A DNA stretch of 64,000 nt from Candidatus Bipolaricaulota bacterium (GTDB taxonomy: Bacteria; Bipolaricaulota; Bipolaricaulia; UBA7950; UBA9294): assembly GCA_028278555.1 (NCBI GenBank), contig JANQEA010000026.1:62001-126000 (forward strand). The letters are read 5' to 3'. Below, in pieces: positions 49,941-58,021 of the stretch (the first letter of the stretch is position 1; every line of letters starts with the position of its first letter). The position numbers were made by a program, and so were the translations under genes. The notes under the pieces are model-generated. The model saw nothing but the letters and a program-made list of their open reading frames with translations, had not been told where the DNA came from and did not search any database.

Positions 49941-50876
49941 GTGGTCCGCATCCGCCGCATCGTGGCCGAGCTGAGAACGTCCCTCGCTTCCGGCGGGATC
50001 GAGGCGATGGCGAAGACGCACTCGGCCGCAATGAAGGACTGCACCTCCTACCGCGTCTTCTGTTGGGTGGTTGGCCTCGTCTATCCGGTGCCCGGCCTCC
50101 TCGATCTAATGAAGGGCCTCGACCGCCAAGTAGGGGAGCGCGGACTCACCGCCGCATCGGAGGAGGTCTTGGACAGGCTGCCGACGTCATGGGGAGCCGA
50201 GTTCCCCGCAGGACGAGAGGACGAGATCAGGACCCGTCCGGTCATCATCTTCGGCAAGCACGGATCGATCTTGACCCCGTTTCTGATCGCCGCGTCTCTG
50301 GACCGTCCGGACATCAAGATGCTCGGCGCCAGCTACGTCGCCACGCTCGGGCCGAACATCGCCCGCTACATGTACCCCGTCCACCTGCCGATCTCCACGT
50401 TTCGGAGGGCCACGAGGAAAGGGTTCCTCCTTCGAATCGGCGCGTGGATGGCCGTCAGGCTCGATTCTCCGGTCGAGAAGGAGACCGCCCAGGAGCGTGG
50501 GCGCGAGTCGCTGGTCCTGTCAGCCGAGCACGTCTGCGGCGGCGGGGCTCTCCTCATTGCGCCGGATGCGCGCAATCCTAGAGCCAAATGGCGTTCGGGC
50601 ATCGGGATCCTCGTGGCGCACGTCGCGAAGGCCGCCGCAGCGGACTGCGATGCCCTCCTCGTGCCGTACCGGATCTGGGCCTCGATCACCGGCATCTTTC
50701 ACCTGCTCTCACGGAACCCCCTCATGAGAGCCCTCGGCCGATGGGAGTATCGCCGCCCGATCCGCGTCGCCTTCGGAGAACCGATCCGCCTCTCCGCAGT
50801 CATCGAAAAGACCGGCATCGACCCGGATGCGATCACCGAACACCTCGAGGCGTACTACCGCAGCCTGGGATTCTGA
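49941..50876 (+). CDS. PlsC-like acyltransferase, atypical
   Basis: A 311-residue protein with the layout of 1-acyl-glycerol-phosphate acyltransferase relatives: IIFGKHGSILTPFLIAAS near 98-115 at the place of the HxxxxD motif, IAPDARNPRAKWRSGIG near 209 at the place of the FPEGTR block, and VAFGEPIRLS near 275. The catalytic Asp of HxxxxD is not present at the expected spacing (His then GSILT), so activity is uncertain. GTG at 49941 has AAGGAGG upstream. It is flanked by direct copies of the arfB 5' end. Confidence 0.55.
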   Translation: MVRIRRIVAELRTSLASGGIEAMAKTHSAAMKDCTSYRVFCWVVGLVYPVPGLLDLMKGLDRQVGERGLTAASEEVLDRLPTSWGAEFPAGREDEIRTRPVIIFGKHGSILTPFLIAASLDRPDIKMLGASYVATLGPNIARYMYPVHLPISTFRRATRKGFLLRIGAWMAVRLDSPVEKETAQERGRESLVLSAEHVCGGGALLIAPDARNPRAKWRSGIGILVAHVAKAAAADCDALLVPYRIWASITGIFHLLSRNPLMRALGRWEYRRPIRVAFGEPIRLSAVIEKTGIDPDAITEHLEAYYRSLGF

Positions 50877-50995
50877 CGGAGCCGGACGGCGGCCTCACGC
50901 CGGTTGGCGTTCTGACCGCCCGGCCCGCTCGCACGGAACGTCTCGACCTCGCACTCGGCGAGGAGGTGGGCATCGGAATCGGGAATGGCTGTCAT
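50855..50995 (-). pseudogene. Truncated duplicate of arfB
   Basis: Minus-strand ATG at 50995 opens a 46-residue frame whose first 41 residues copy ArfB ([15 protein letters not shown] kept exactly, then NANRREAAVRLRQ). It then runs into the antisense of the acyltransferase-like gene and stops. The catalytic GGQ is present, but the basic tail is lost. It is therefore a broken paralogue in the same orientation as arfB at 49539-49883. Confidence 0.85.
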
Positions 50996-51110
50996 CGGAG
51001 ATCCTCAGGCGGAGAATACCACTCATCGACCCTTTGACACCACGCTGAGGGCAGGACTTCCCACAGGAGCCAATTCGATTCAGGCAGCTCCGCCATTGTA
51101 TCCTGGTCCC

Positions 51111-51812
51111 ATGAGATGGTATCGGAAGTATTCCGATGTACTAGCAGCTTCGGTCTTGATCCTAGCCTTTGCGACTGCCCTGGCAAGTCTCACCGCTTTG
51201 GTGCGCTCGCCAGTCATGCGAGATGTCCTCACAGCGGTTCTTCCCAGCATTGCCACACTTGTGATAGCGGCTGCAGCGATTCTTGGGCTGCGCACTTGGA
51301 GGAAGCAAGCATCGCGCACGCTTGCTCGCGAGGTGCTTAGAGCAGCTTGGGTGCTCAAAGATCGAGCCCGTGATGCTGCAACCAGTGGTCGCGGCACAAG
51401 CAGGACGCTTCCCTCCCTGGTCGATAGCTCGGGGATGTTCATCGATACGCCGTGGGGATCAAGAACTGCTCTTGTGGCAGCCGTACTAGACGATCTACGA
51501 GCTAGACGCGGAGAGTTCCTGCAGGCGAAGCTCGACTGGGTGGTCGCTTGTGAGGAGGTCAGAACATCGGCTTGGGTTCACGTGGCCGAAGCAGCAGATC
51601 AAGTTACCGCACTTGCTGAACGCCTATCCACGCAGCTGATGTACATCCAATCACTAGCTGGAGTCTGGCGAACCGCTGAACGCGTGGCAGAACCTGAGAA
51701 GCAGCGATCACGGCTCAAGGAACAAGAAGGCCGCTTCGACGAAGCAGCAGATGGAATCAGCGAGGCAGTGCAGAAGGTTCAAGAGATTCTTCGAGGTCAT
51801 CTTGGCCTCTAG
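51111..51812 (+). CDS. Membrane-anchored coiled-coil protein, unknown
   Basis: A 233-residue product with two N-terminal membrane segments (about residues 10-31 and 41-62) and a long soluble helical C-terminal part rich in Glu, Ala, Arg and Gln (residues 150-233), probably coiled coil. No family recognised. Base composition is less GC-rich than the metabolic genes, and no clear ribosome binding site precedes the ATG, so it may be a recent arrival or a leaderless gene. It stands alone between a broken arfB copy and a large gap. Confidence 0.5.
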   Translation: MRWYRKYSDVLAASVLILAFATALASLTALVRSPVMRDVLTAVLPSIATLVIAAAAILGLRTWRKQASRTLAREVLRAAWVLKDRARDAATSGRGTSRTLPSLVDSSGMFIDTPWGSRTALVAAVLDDLRARRGEFLQAKLDWVVACEEVRTSAWVHVAEAADQVTALAERLSTQLMYIQSLAGVWRTAERVAEPEKQRSRLKEQEGRFDEAADGISEAVQKVQEILRGHLGL

Positions 51813-52195
51813 TCTCACTCTGCTAGTCGCCACCCCCGTACCGCTCTCAATGACAGCAGGTAGGAGGCGGACTCTCGCCAACTAGCAAAGCTGAGCTTGC
51901 GCAGGGCCATTGACCGCTGCTCAGACGTTCGGTTAACCTGTCCACCACACCCGCCCCCACGTCGGGCAACCTCTCAAGGAGGCAAGCCGATGATGATTCT
52001 GTCGTTCCAACAGACAACCTAGGCTGCCTCTGTTTCGATTCTCAGCGTAGTCCGAAACTCCGATACCCTATCCGACACGATGTTGCATCGAACGCACGGC
52101 AACTGCATTTCGGCCGTGTCAGTTGGATGTAACTCGGCCGAACCCGGAGGGTTCGCAGGCAGCACACAGCCCAATTCACACGAAAGCGAGAACCG
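51813..52195. other. 383-base gap with a 10-codon frame
   Basis: No gene of normal size. At 51990-52022 a 10-codon frame (MMILSFQQTT) follows an ideal AAGGAGG site, which looks like the surviving start of a lost gene or a leader peptide. A TTGACC with a poor TTAACC 17 bases on lies just before it. The downstream GNAT gene has only a weak binding site. Confidence 0.35.
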
Positions 52196-53158
52196 ATGAC
52201 CGCACGAAGGAGAAGCTACGAACCGGACCGCGATTTCCTTCGCGTCCGCGACTTCCTGAACGAGACGTACTCGGCGTTCGACGCTCCGATCAACTGGGGG
52301 CTGGAACGATGGAACTACGCCCGCTACTTCGTCGCGCCGTTCCTCGGCGCGTACGGGAAGGAAGGCGACGCGCTCGAGGACAGCCTCGGCGCGATCCAGC
52401 TCTGGGAAGACATGGTCCGGATCTGGGAAGACAACGCAGGCCGGATCGTCGGCGTCGTGTGTATCGAGACACCCGATCCGACTGATCAGCAGTACGGCGA
52501 GATCTTCGTCCAGCGGCACCCGGACCACGTCGACCTCCTCGACGAGATGGTCGCGTTCGGGGAGGAGCACTACGTTCACCCGGAGAGGAACCGCGTTTAC
52601 ATGTGGGCGTACGAAGACGACGCCGATCTGAATGCCGTCCTCGAAGCCCGCGGCTTCGCCCGGCGGGACGAGCCGGTCCTCCACCATCTGGAGTACGCGA
52701 TCGGCGAGCTTCCTCCGCTGGAGCTCCCCGACGGCTTCCGGCTCCTGACGATGGCCGAGGAGAACGACATCGAGAAGCGCCGCGAGATCTTCGGTCGAGG
52801 ATTCAACCACCCGGATCCGATCGAGTGGCCGTCGGCCTTCTCGTATCGAGAGCTGCAGAGGGCGCCAGACTACCATCTGGAGAACGACTTCGTGATCGTC
52901 GCCCCGGACGAGACGTACGCGTCCTGCTGCATCGTCTGGTACGACGCCGTCAGCCGCATCGCCCACCTTGAACCGCTCGGGACGCACCCCGACTACCGGC
53001 GGAAGGGCCTCGCGACGCAGATCCAGTTCGCGGCGCTCCGCCGGGCGAAAGAGCTCGGCGCGACGCACATGCCGATGACCGGCGGGTTCGAACCGTTCTA
53101 CCGGGCGTTCGGCTTCGAGGAGCGGCGGAAGGAACACCCCTGGGTGAAGGAGTTCTAA
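52196..53158 (+). CDS. Tandem GNAT-fold acetyltransferase
   Basis: A 320-residue protein with two GNAT-like halves. The second half holds the acetyl-CoA signature HLEPLGTHPDYRRKGLATQIQF near 258-279 and the C-terminal FEPFYRAFGFEERRKEHPW. The first half (residues about 1-160) has a degenerate fold with NAVLEARGFARRDE. Such double-GNAT proteins often acetylate small molecules or carry one dead domain; substrate unknown. A bidirectional terminator follows. Confidence 0.75.
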   Translation: MTARRRSYEPDRDFLRVRDFLNETYSAFDAPINWGLERWNYARYFVAPFLGAYGKEGDALEDSLGAIQLWEDMVRIWEDNAGRIVGVVCIETPDPTDQQYGEIFVQRHPDHVDLLDEMVAFGEEHYVHPERNRVYMWAYEDDADLNAVLEARGFARRDEPVLHHLEYAIGELPPLELPDGFRLLTMAEENDIEKRREIFGRGFNHPDPIEWPSAFSYRELQRAPDYHLENDFVIVAPDETYASCCIVWYDAVSRIAHLEPLGTHPDYRRKGLATQIQFAALRRAKELGATHMPMTGGFEPFYRAFGFEERRKEHPWVKEF

Positions 53159-53161
53159 CGT

Positions 53162-53235
53162 AGCGTCCCGCGAACCGGCCGTCGGCCGGTGCACCGGAAT
53201 CGACGGCCGGTTCGCAGGGGGAAACTTCGCTACGC
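53162..53235. terminator. Large bidirectional terminator hairpin
   Basis: Fourteen-base perfect inverted repeat GCGAACCGGCCGTC (53170-53183) / GACGGCCGGTTCGC (53202-53215), with an outer TAGCG/CGCTA pair, between two convergent GNAT genes. Confidence 0.8.
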
Positions 53236-53826
53236 GTTCGATCGATCAGCGGCGCTCGCCGCGATCATCGGTAGGACGACGGTCGACTCGAACTCGGAGG
53301 CGAGGAGATCCATCAGCAAGACATCCTGTTTCAGCGCTCCGTGGATCCGCGCCTCGCGCCTCCGCCCGACGGCCCGGAAGCCGAGCTTCTCGTAGCAGCG
53401 GACCGCGCGGGTGTTGTCCTCGTTCACCCACAGCTCGATGCTGTTCAGATTGCACACGTTGAACCCGTAGTCCAGGAGGAGGCGGAGGGCGTCCTGACCA
53501 AAGCCTTTCGACCACTGAGCCTTCTCACCGATCAGTGCCGCGAGCATCGCCCTCCGCGGGATCGGCTCGAACCGGACCAGTCCGCACCATCCGACCGGCT
53601 GATCGGTCTCGTTCTCGACGATCAGGAAGGGGTGCCAGCGGTTCTTGAGGAACTGTTCGATCGTCTCCCGATACTCAGAGACCGTTCCTGGCGACCTGTG
53701 CCCCGGCGACTGGGCGAGGAGAGCCGTTTCGAGATCGTTGTGCCAGCGGTACCAGAGGCTCGCGTGCTCCGGCGTCATCGGCGAGAGATACGTCTTCTCG
53801 CCTTCAAGCTTCCGTACGTACTCCAT
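53230..53826 (-). CDS. GNAT acetyltransferase, SpeG/RimJ-like
   Basis: A 198-residue acetyltransferase with LEGEKTYLSPMTPEHASLWYRW at the start (written here in two parts in the product), ALIGEKAQWSKGFGQDALRLL near 98-118 for acetyl-CoA binding, and NEDNTRAVRCYEKLGFRAVG near 136-155. Likely acts on small amines or peptide N-termini. It starts with ATG at 53826 and has GGAGGAT upstream. Substrate not determinable. Confidence 0.85.
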   Translation of the reverse strand: MEYVRKLEGEKTYLSPMTPEHASLWYRWHNDLETALLAQSPGHRSPGTVSEYRETIEQFLKNRWHPFLIVENETDQPVGWCGLVRFEPIPRRAMLAALIGEKAQWSKGFGQDALRLLLDYGFNVCNLNSIELWVNEDNTRAVRCYEKLGFRAVGRRREARIHGALKQDVLLMDLLASEFESTVVLPMIAASAADRSNA

Positions 53827-54102
53827 GGCGGATCCTCCTACGGGTGAAAGGCAGGCGGTGTGCGCATCAGCGCACAGGGATTCGGTGAGCTCGTCTCGAT
53901 CTTCGTGATTGACGGTACTCTGCGAAGAGTGCGTCGATTGTCCCCGGCTGTCCGGCAGACCTCAAGTCCCTCCCGCTGCGCTGGACACACGTCTCCAGAC
54001 CCAGTAGCCAGCCTGTCGCTCCTCGCCGAGACAGCGGAGGGGATGCGGCCCGAGAAGATGACTATACTAGTCAACTACTTCATGCGTTCGAAGGGTGGAC
54101 TG
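53827..54102. other. Gap between divergent genes, no gene seen
   Basis: About 280 bases with nothing convincing. A frame continuous with the lipoprotein gene starts at 53860, but its translation is low-complexity and has no ribosome binding site. Confidence 0.3.
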
Positions 54103-54570
54103 ATGAGGGATCGAACGAATCGCTGGCTGTCTGCGAAGAATCGTGCTCGGATTGTGATCGTGGTCATTGCGCTTCTCGCCGCTGGACTGGCCCAAGGATG
54201 CCGGCAGACCGGTGATATCGGAGGTGTGCCGCCCGGCGTCCCATCGGCCGGCCCGATGGTTGCGGAAGGACGCGTCGTCTCGCAGCCGCGCGGGGGGACG
54301 AACGTCACCGAGCTGTCGTGCGAGTTCGAGATGAGCGAAGCCCCCGGGGACGGAACGGCTCCGGTGGCGGTTCACGTCAGCTGGGTCGCGCCGTGCGGTA
54401 CGCACAGGGTCGAGACGTTCGCGTTCGAAGGCGGGACAGAGACGTTCGAATCGACGTACACCGAAGGCGGCTATCCGATCGGGATGACGTTCTGGGCGGT
54501 GATCACCTGGGCCGACGCGCGAGGCCAGCACCGGATCCAAAGCGCCGTCGCCGTCTGCACCGTGCAATAG
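54103..54570 (+). CDS. Putative lipoprotein, unknown
   Basis: A 155-residue product with a basic n-region, a hydrophobic segment (RIVIVVIALLAAGL, residues 16-29) and a Cys at 33 (AQGC) fitting a loose lipobox, so probably anchored to a membrane outer face. The mature part is strand-rich with three further Cys (LSCEFE, APCGTH, AVCTVQ) and resembles an Ig- or beta-sandwich fold; no family recognised. ATG at 54103 with AGGGTGG upstream. Confidence 0.5.
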   Translation: MRDRTNRWLSAKNRARIVIVVIALLAAGLAQGCRQTGDIGGVPPGVPSAGPMVAEGRVVSQPRGGTNVTELSCEFEMSEAPGDGTAPVAVHVSWVAPCGTHRVETFAFEGGTETFESTYTEGGYPIGMTFWAVITWADARGQHRIQSAVAVCTVQ

Positions 54571-54595
54571 CGCAGACGGCGACAGCGGACATGGA

Positions 54596-55522
54596 TCAGT
54601 TGCAGCCAGGCTGGATGAATTTGCACTTCCTGTCGGACGTGTAGAGGCCGAAGTGGCACTCCCATGACTTCCCTGGCGGCTGGCACTTCCACGGCTCGTC
54701 GAACATCTCGAACCACATCGTGATGTACGCGGTGTTGTACTGGTTGTTGCCGTTGATCCAGTCGAGCGTGGCAGCGTAGTTCGTCCGCTCGTTGGCACAA
54801 GTCGTATAGAGCCCGGTTGGATCGTTGCTGTCACTTGGCCAGCCGATCTCGGCGATGACGACGGTCTTTCTCATATGTTCGACCTGCGCCATTCCGTGAT
54901 CGTGTGAGTAGCTCATGTTTCGCACGATGTCGCCGGGCGTGAAGTTGTTGTTCTGTTTCTGGCCGTACCAGGGGTAGATCGTGAGGAAGACGTACTCCTC
55001 GCAGTCGGAGACCACCGACGGCCAGTCAGGCTTGGTCGGGGCTGTGCCGGTGAAGCAGACGGTCAGTGGAATGTTGGCAAGATTCGGGTAGTTCTTTCGC
55101 TGGGTCTTGGCGTAGTCGAGGGCTGTCGACGCGTCGCGATACGAGATGTGGAGGTCGACCTCGTTTCCGATGACGACAATCGGGACGGTCCCATTCGCCT
55201 GGTAGTCAGACGCCTGTTTCAGCGCCCCATCGATCTCTGCGTGCGTTGCATCCCAATCCACCACGCCGTTCGTTTCGACGATCCACGCGCCGAGGGCCAC
55301 CTTGACTCCGGCGGCGTCGGCCGCGGGCACGATGTACTGATTCGAGCCCTGGATCGCCGTATAGGTCCGAATGAAGCCGAATCCGAGGTGGTACTGGTAG
55401 ACCTTGGTCTTGATCAGGTCAATGTCTGCCGCGACGCTGTCCGGCGTGACGTCTTGGTGCAGGTGATAGCAGACGCCCATCCACTGGTTTCCTCCGAAGA
55501 GGGGGTTCGATCCGTTGCTCAT
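54596..55522 (-). CDS. Glycoside hydrolase family 17-like protein (beta-1,3-glucanase fold)
   Basis: A 308-residue TIM-barrel protein with the GH17 residues: acid/base Glu in VVIGNEVDLH (E121) and nucleophile Glu in VVIAEIGWPSDSND (E225). It also has MGVCYHLHQD at the start of the barrel and MWFEMFDEPWKC near 285. Cysteines cluster at the C-terminus. No signal peptide is present from the ATG at 55522 (good GGAGAAGGAG site), which is unusual for a GH17 glucanase. It follows a decayed nuclease gene on the same strand. Confidence 0.75.
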   Translation of the reverse strand: MSNGSNPLFGGNQWMGVCYHLHQDVTPDSVAADIDLIKTKVYQYHLGFGFIRTYTAIQGSNQYIVPAADAAGVKVALGAWIVETNGVVDWDATHAEIDGALKQASDYQANGTVPIVVIGNEVDLHISYRDASTALDYAKTQRKNYPNLANIPLTVCFTGTAPTKPDWPSVVSDCEEYVFLTIYPWYGQKQNNNFTPGDIVRNMSYSHDHGMAQVEHMRKTVVIAEIGWPSDSNDPTGLYTTCANERTNYAATLDWINGNNQYNTAYITMWFEMFDEPWKCQPPGKSWECHFGLYTSDRKCKFIQPGCN

Positions 55523-55560
55523 GCTCTCCTTCTCCTTTCTCGATTGCCGATGTCCGGCGA

Positions 55561-55857
55561 CTAGGCCGGGCCGTACTCGAACTCGGCGCGGACGATCCCG
55601 TGGTCCGTCGTCCCGTCCGCCTTGTGGTCGTCGGTGTTCAGATGGTCGTTGTAGATGTCGAGCTCCTTGAAGAACCAGATCCGGTCGCTGCTGTGGTCGT
55701 AGAACTCCTTGCTGACGAGGATGTGATTCGCCGTCGAGGCGATCTTCCTGGCGCATTGCGCCTGCGTTCAGGGCTTCGAGTTCCGATATATCTTCAGCTT
55801 CGGCTCATTCAGGTTGTACAGGTTGCACGTCGCGAAGCTGAGCTTCTTCCCCGCCAT
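55561..55857 (-). pseudogene. Decayed endonuclease/exonuclease/phosphatase-family gene
   Basis: From ATG 55857 (GGGAGG upstream) the frame reads MAGKKLSFATCNLYNLNEPK and continues to YRNSKP, then meets TGA at the place where the family has Trp. It goes on in frame with TQAQCARKIAST, later WFFKELDIYNDHL, and ends DHGIVRAEFEYGPA with TAG at 55561. These are the N- and C-terminal ends of an EEP-family enzyme with most of the middle, including the catalytic Glu/His region, deleted. So there is both a nonsense mutation and a deletion. Confidence 0.65.
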
Positions 55858-55971
55858 GCCGCGCCTCCCCGCGAGTCATTGGATTCCGCATGGTAGCGTA
55901 TCGTTGGGTTAAGGAGAAATACGGCATCTTCCTTGCTCGATCGGTTTGGCTTCCCGGATGAGCAGGCGGCC

Positions 55972-56724
55972 CTAGAAGTAGTAGACGCAGTACGGACGCT
56001 CGCTTCGAAACGCGAGCTTCCGTGCTACAGCGAGCGAGGGCGCGTTCTCCGTGATGCAGCTCCAGGTGAACGCGTGCCCGCGCCGGCACGTCTCCTCGGC
56101 GAGAAAGGCGCTCGCGATCGAGGCAAGCCCCTTCCCCCGCCATGCGTCGACTGTGCCGACGTTCACCTCGTTTCGTCCATCGCCAAGATAGCCGACGTAC
56201 GACTCGCTGACGATCTCTCCCTCGCTCAGCAAATAGATGCCGTACCCAAAGTCGAAGTAACTGTCGAGAGCCTCGCCGTAGCCTGCCGAAAGCTCTCGGC
56301 GGGAGTGATGAGCCCGCTCGAACAGCGTTCGATCGAGGGGGCGAACCTCGATCCCGTCTGGGAGCCGCTCGCGAAGGGCTCGCAGCTCGTCGCTCGTGAG
56401 GTCGCAATCGTCGAATTGCGTCCGCGAAACCTCCTTGCCACGCGCTCGCACACTGTCAGGCAGTCCCGAGTCGATGACCGACGTCCATCCACGCTGAATC
56501 GCAAGATCGAGAGCTTCGTGAAGGAAGGTTTCCGAGGCGCCGAGGTTGGCGAACGTCTCGCCGCAGTGTGTCCGGATCAGAACCTGGGACGGATTCGCGG
56601 CTCGATCGAGGTACGCCGTCCCGGGGCTCCGCCCGCCGAGCACGGAGCGGAGGATCGGATCGTTCGGTGTGCTCGGATCGAAGAGCGACCACCAGTCGGG
56701 ATTCATCCTCGTCGTGACCTGCAT
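55972..56724 (-). CDS. GNAT-type acetyltransferase (PF12746-like)
   Basis: A product of about 250 residues whose C-terminal half has the acetyl-CoA-binding pattern VNVGTVDAWRGKGLASIASAF near 187-207 followed by AFTWSCITENAPSLAVARKLAF. The N-terminal half is the variable substrate part. This matches the long GNAT_acetyltran family, some members of which modify antibiotics. ATG at 56724 is used; a TTG 54 bases earlier is in frame. It lies 63 bases after the transglutaminase-like gene on the same strand. Confidence 0.75.
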   Translation of the reverse strand: MQVTTRMNPDWWSLFDPSTPNDPILRSVLGGRSPGTAYLDRAANPSQVLIRTHCGETFANLGASETFLHEALDLAIQRGWTSVIDSGLPDSVRARGKEVSRTQFDDCDLTSDELRALRERLPDGIEVRPLDRTLFERAHHSRRELSAGYGEALDSYFDFGYGIYLLSEGEIVSESYVGYLGDGRNEVNVGTVDAWRGKGLASIASAFLAEETCRRGHAFTWSCITENAPSLAVARKLAFRSERPYCVYYF

Positions 56725-56787
56725 CCGATCACCAACCTCGCTGCGTGGCTTCTCAGGATGATACGTGGTTCCGGCCAACCGTTGGGC

Positions 56788-57717
56788 CTAGCAGAGCGGC
56801 GACTCGTATGTCTTGACAACGTATCCGTCGGGCATCCTGAGGCGCGGATGGGCCGCGGACAACTCGAACGCCTCCGTCAGGGCAGCGGAGTCGTTCGCGT
56901 CGATTCCCTTCATGATGCCGATCATCCGATCGATCAGCTCATCGTCTCCGGGTTCGATGCTTCTCGGTTCGCCGATCCCCCACCAACCGTGCACCGGAAG
57001 CTCGTGCCCGGTGACGCCAACGAAGTCAGCGAACAGCTTGTTTCGCCCGTAGGTGAAGCCCGCGTTGACTGGCGGGAAACCGACGCTCTCCGGGACATCG
57101 CCGGCGCGGAGCGCCTCGACCAGCTCCCGGCCGGTGAGGAAGACATCGCGCGGCAGATCGATGACATCCAAGCCCGGCTCGATCGCGGGGACCTGCACCT
57201 CGTCGATCTGCGGATCGGTCAGCTGCCATCGTTCTTCCGCTCCGTTCCAGTGCTCGGTGATGTAGTGATCCTCGATCAGGCGTCCCTCGGGCGCCACGAA
57301 GTGGAGCGCAACACCGGTCCGCACGCGTGCCGGGATCCCCTTGTGACGGAGGATCGAGGTGAGCATCAGCGCGTAGTCGCGGCAGCAGCCGACGCTCCGG
57401 CGATCGACAGGACGGACCGCGTCGAGCGGCCGGTCGTCGAGATCGACGATTTTTCGGAGCCGCTCCTCCGCCGAGCTGAAGCTGAACTCGATGCAGAGTT
57501 CGCGACCGGACGACTTCAACTGCTCGTGCGTGATCCCGTACGTCTTCTCGCTGATCCAGAACATGTGAAGGATCGTCCCGTGCAACGCCGCACAGAGGCT
57601 CGGGACGTCGTCGGGGAGTGCGTCGTAGAGCGACGCGAGTGTGCCGGCCGTCGAGTAGTCCGACTGCTTCCGGTAGATTGCGAGGATGTCTTCGGTCGTC
57701 TCGATCCGCGGAGTCAT
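56788..57717 (-). CDS. Transglutaminase-like protein
   Basis: A 310-residue soluble protein with a transglutaminase/protease-like core. The nucleophile Cys lies in SVGCCRDYALMLTSILRHKG near 108-127, the His in EDHYITEHWN near 150, and the Asp in QLTDPQIDEV near 167. The catalytic triad order is complete. No signal peptide is seen, so it acts in the cytoplasm, perhaps as an amidase or protease. ATG at 57717 has AGGAGG five bases upstream. Confidence 0.78.
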   Translation of the reverse strand: MTPRIETTEDILAIYRKQSDYSTAGTLASLYDALPDDVPSLCAALHGTILHMFWISEKTYGITHEQLKSSGRELCIEFSFSSAEERLRKIVDLDDRPLDAVRPVDRRSVGCCRDYALMLTSILRHKGIPARVRTGVALHFVAPEGRLIEDHYITEHWNGAEERWQLTDPQIDEVQVPAIEPGLDVIDLPRDVFLTGRELVEALRAGDVPESVGFPPVNAGFTYGRNKLFADFVGVTGHELPVHGWWGIGEPRSIEPGDDELIDRMIGIMKGIDANDSAALTEAFELSAAHPRLRMPDGYVVKTYESPLC

Positions 57718-58021
57718 GTCCACCTCCTGCTGTCGAAAGTACCGTTCGATTCTTCGTTTTCAAGGTCGCCCGTTTTCCCTGTTTGAGGGGGACGGTTTTC
57801 GCGTCGCGACAGCGGGCGGCTTTCGCTGCGAGATTCGCCAGGGGATCGCCCACCCGCGGCTCCTTCCACTTGTGTATCACGAATCGGACATCTGGGCAGA
57901 AATGGCGCGTGTTCGAGTTCTCTCTCTGGGGGCTTGCGTTTCCGCAATCGAAGCGCGTAACGTGATGGCACGTGCACCCTGCGCAGGATGCCCGACTTCA
58001 CCGCGTGTAGAGGAGGGCATC
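57718..58021. other. 304-base gap between divergent genes, no gene seen
   Basis: I see no gene, repeat or clear promoter here. Two Arg/Ser-rich frames are open across it, but have no ribosome binding site and no resemblance to a protein family. Confidence 0.3.

Noticed and set aside
55933-57786. 617-codon plus-strand frame over the GNAT and transglutaminase-like genes
   Set aside because: Antisense to two genes with good starts and catalytic motifs; no SD.
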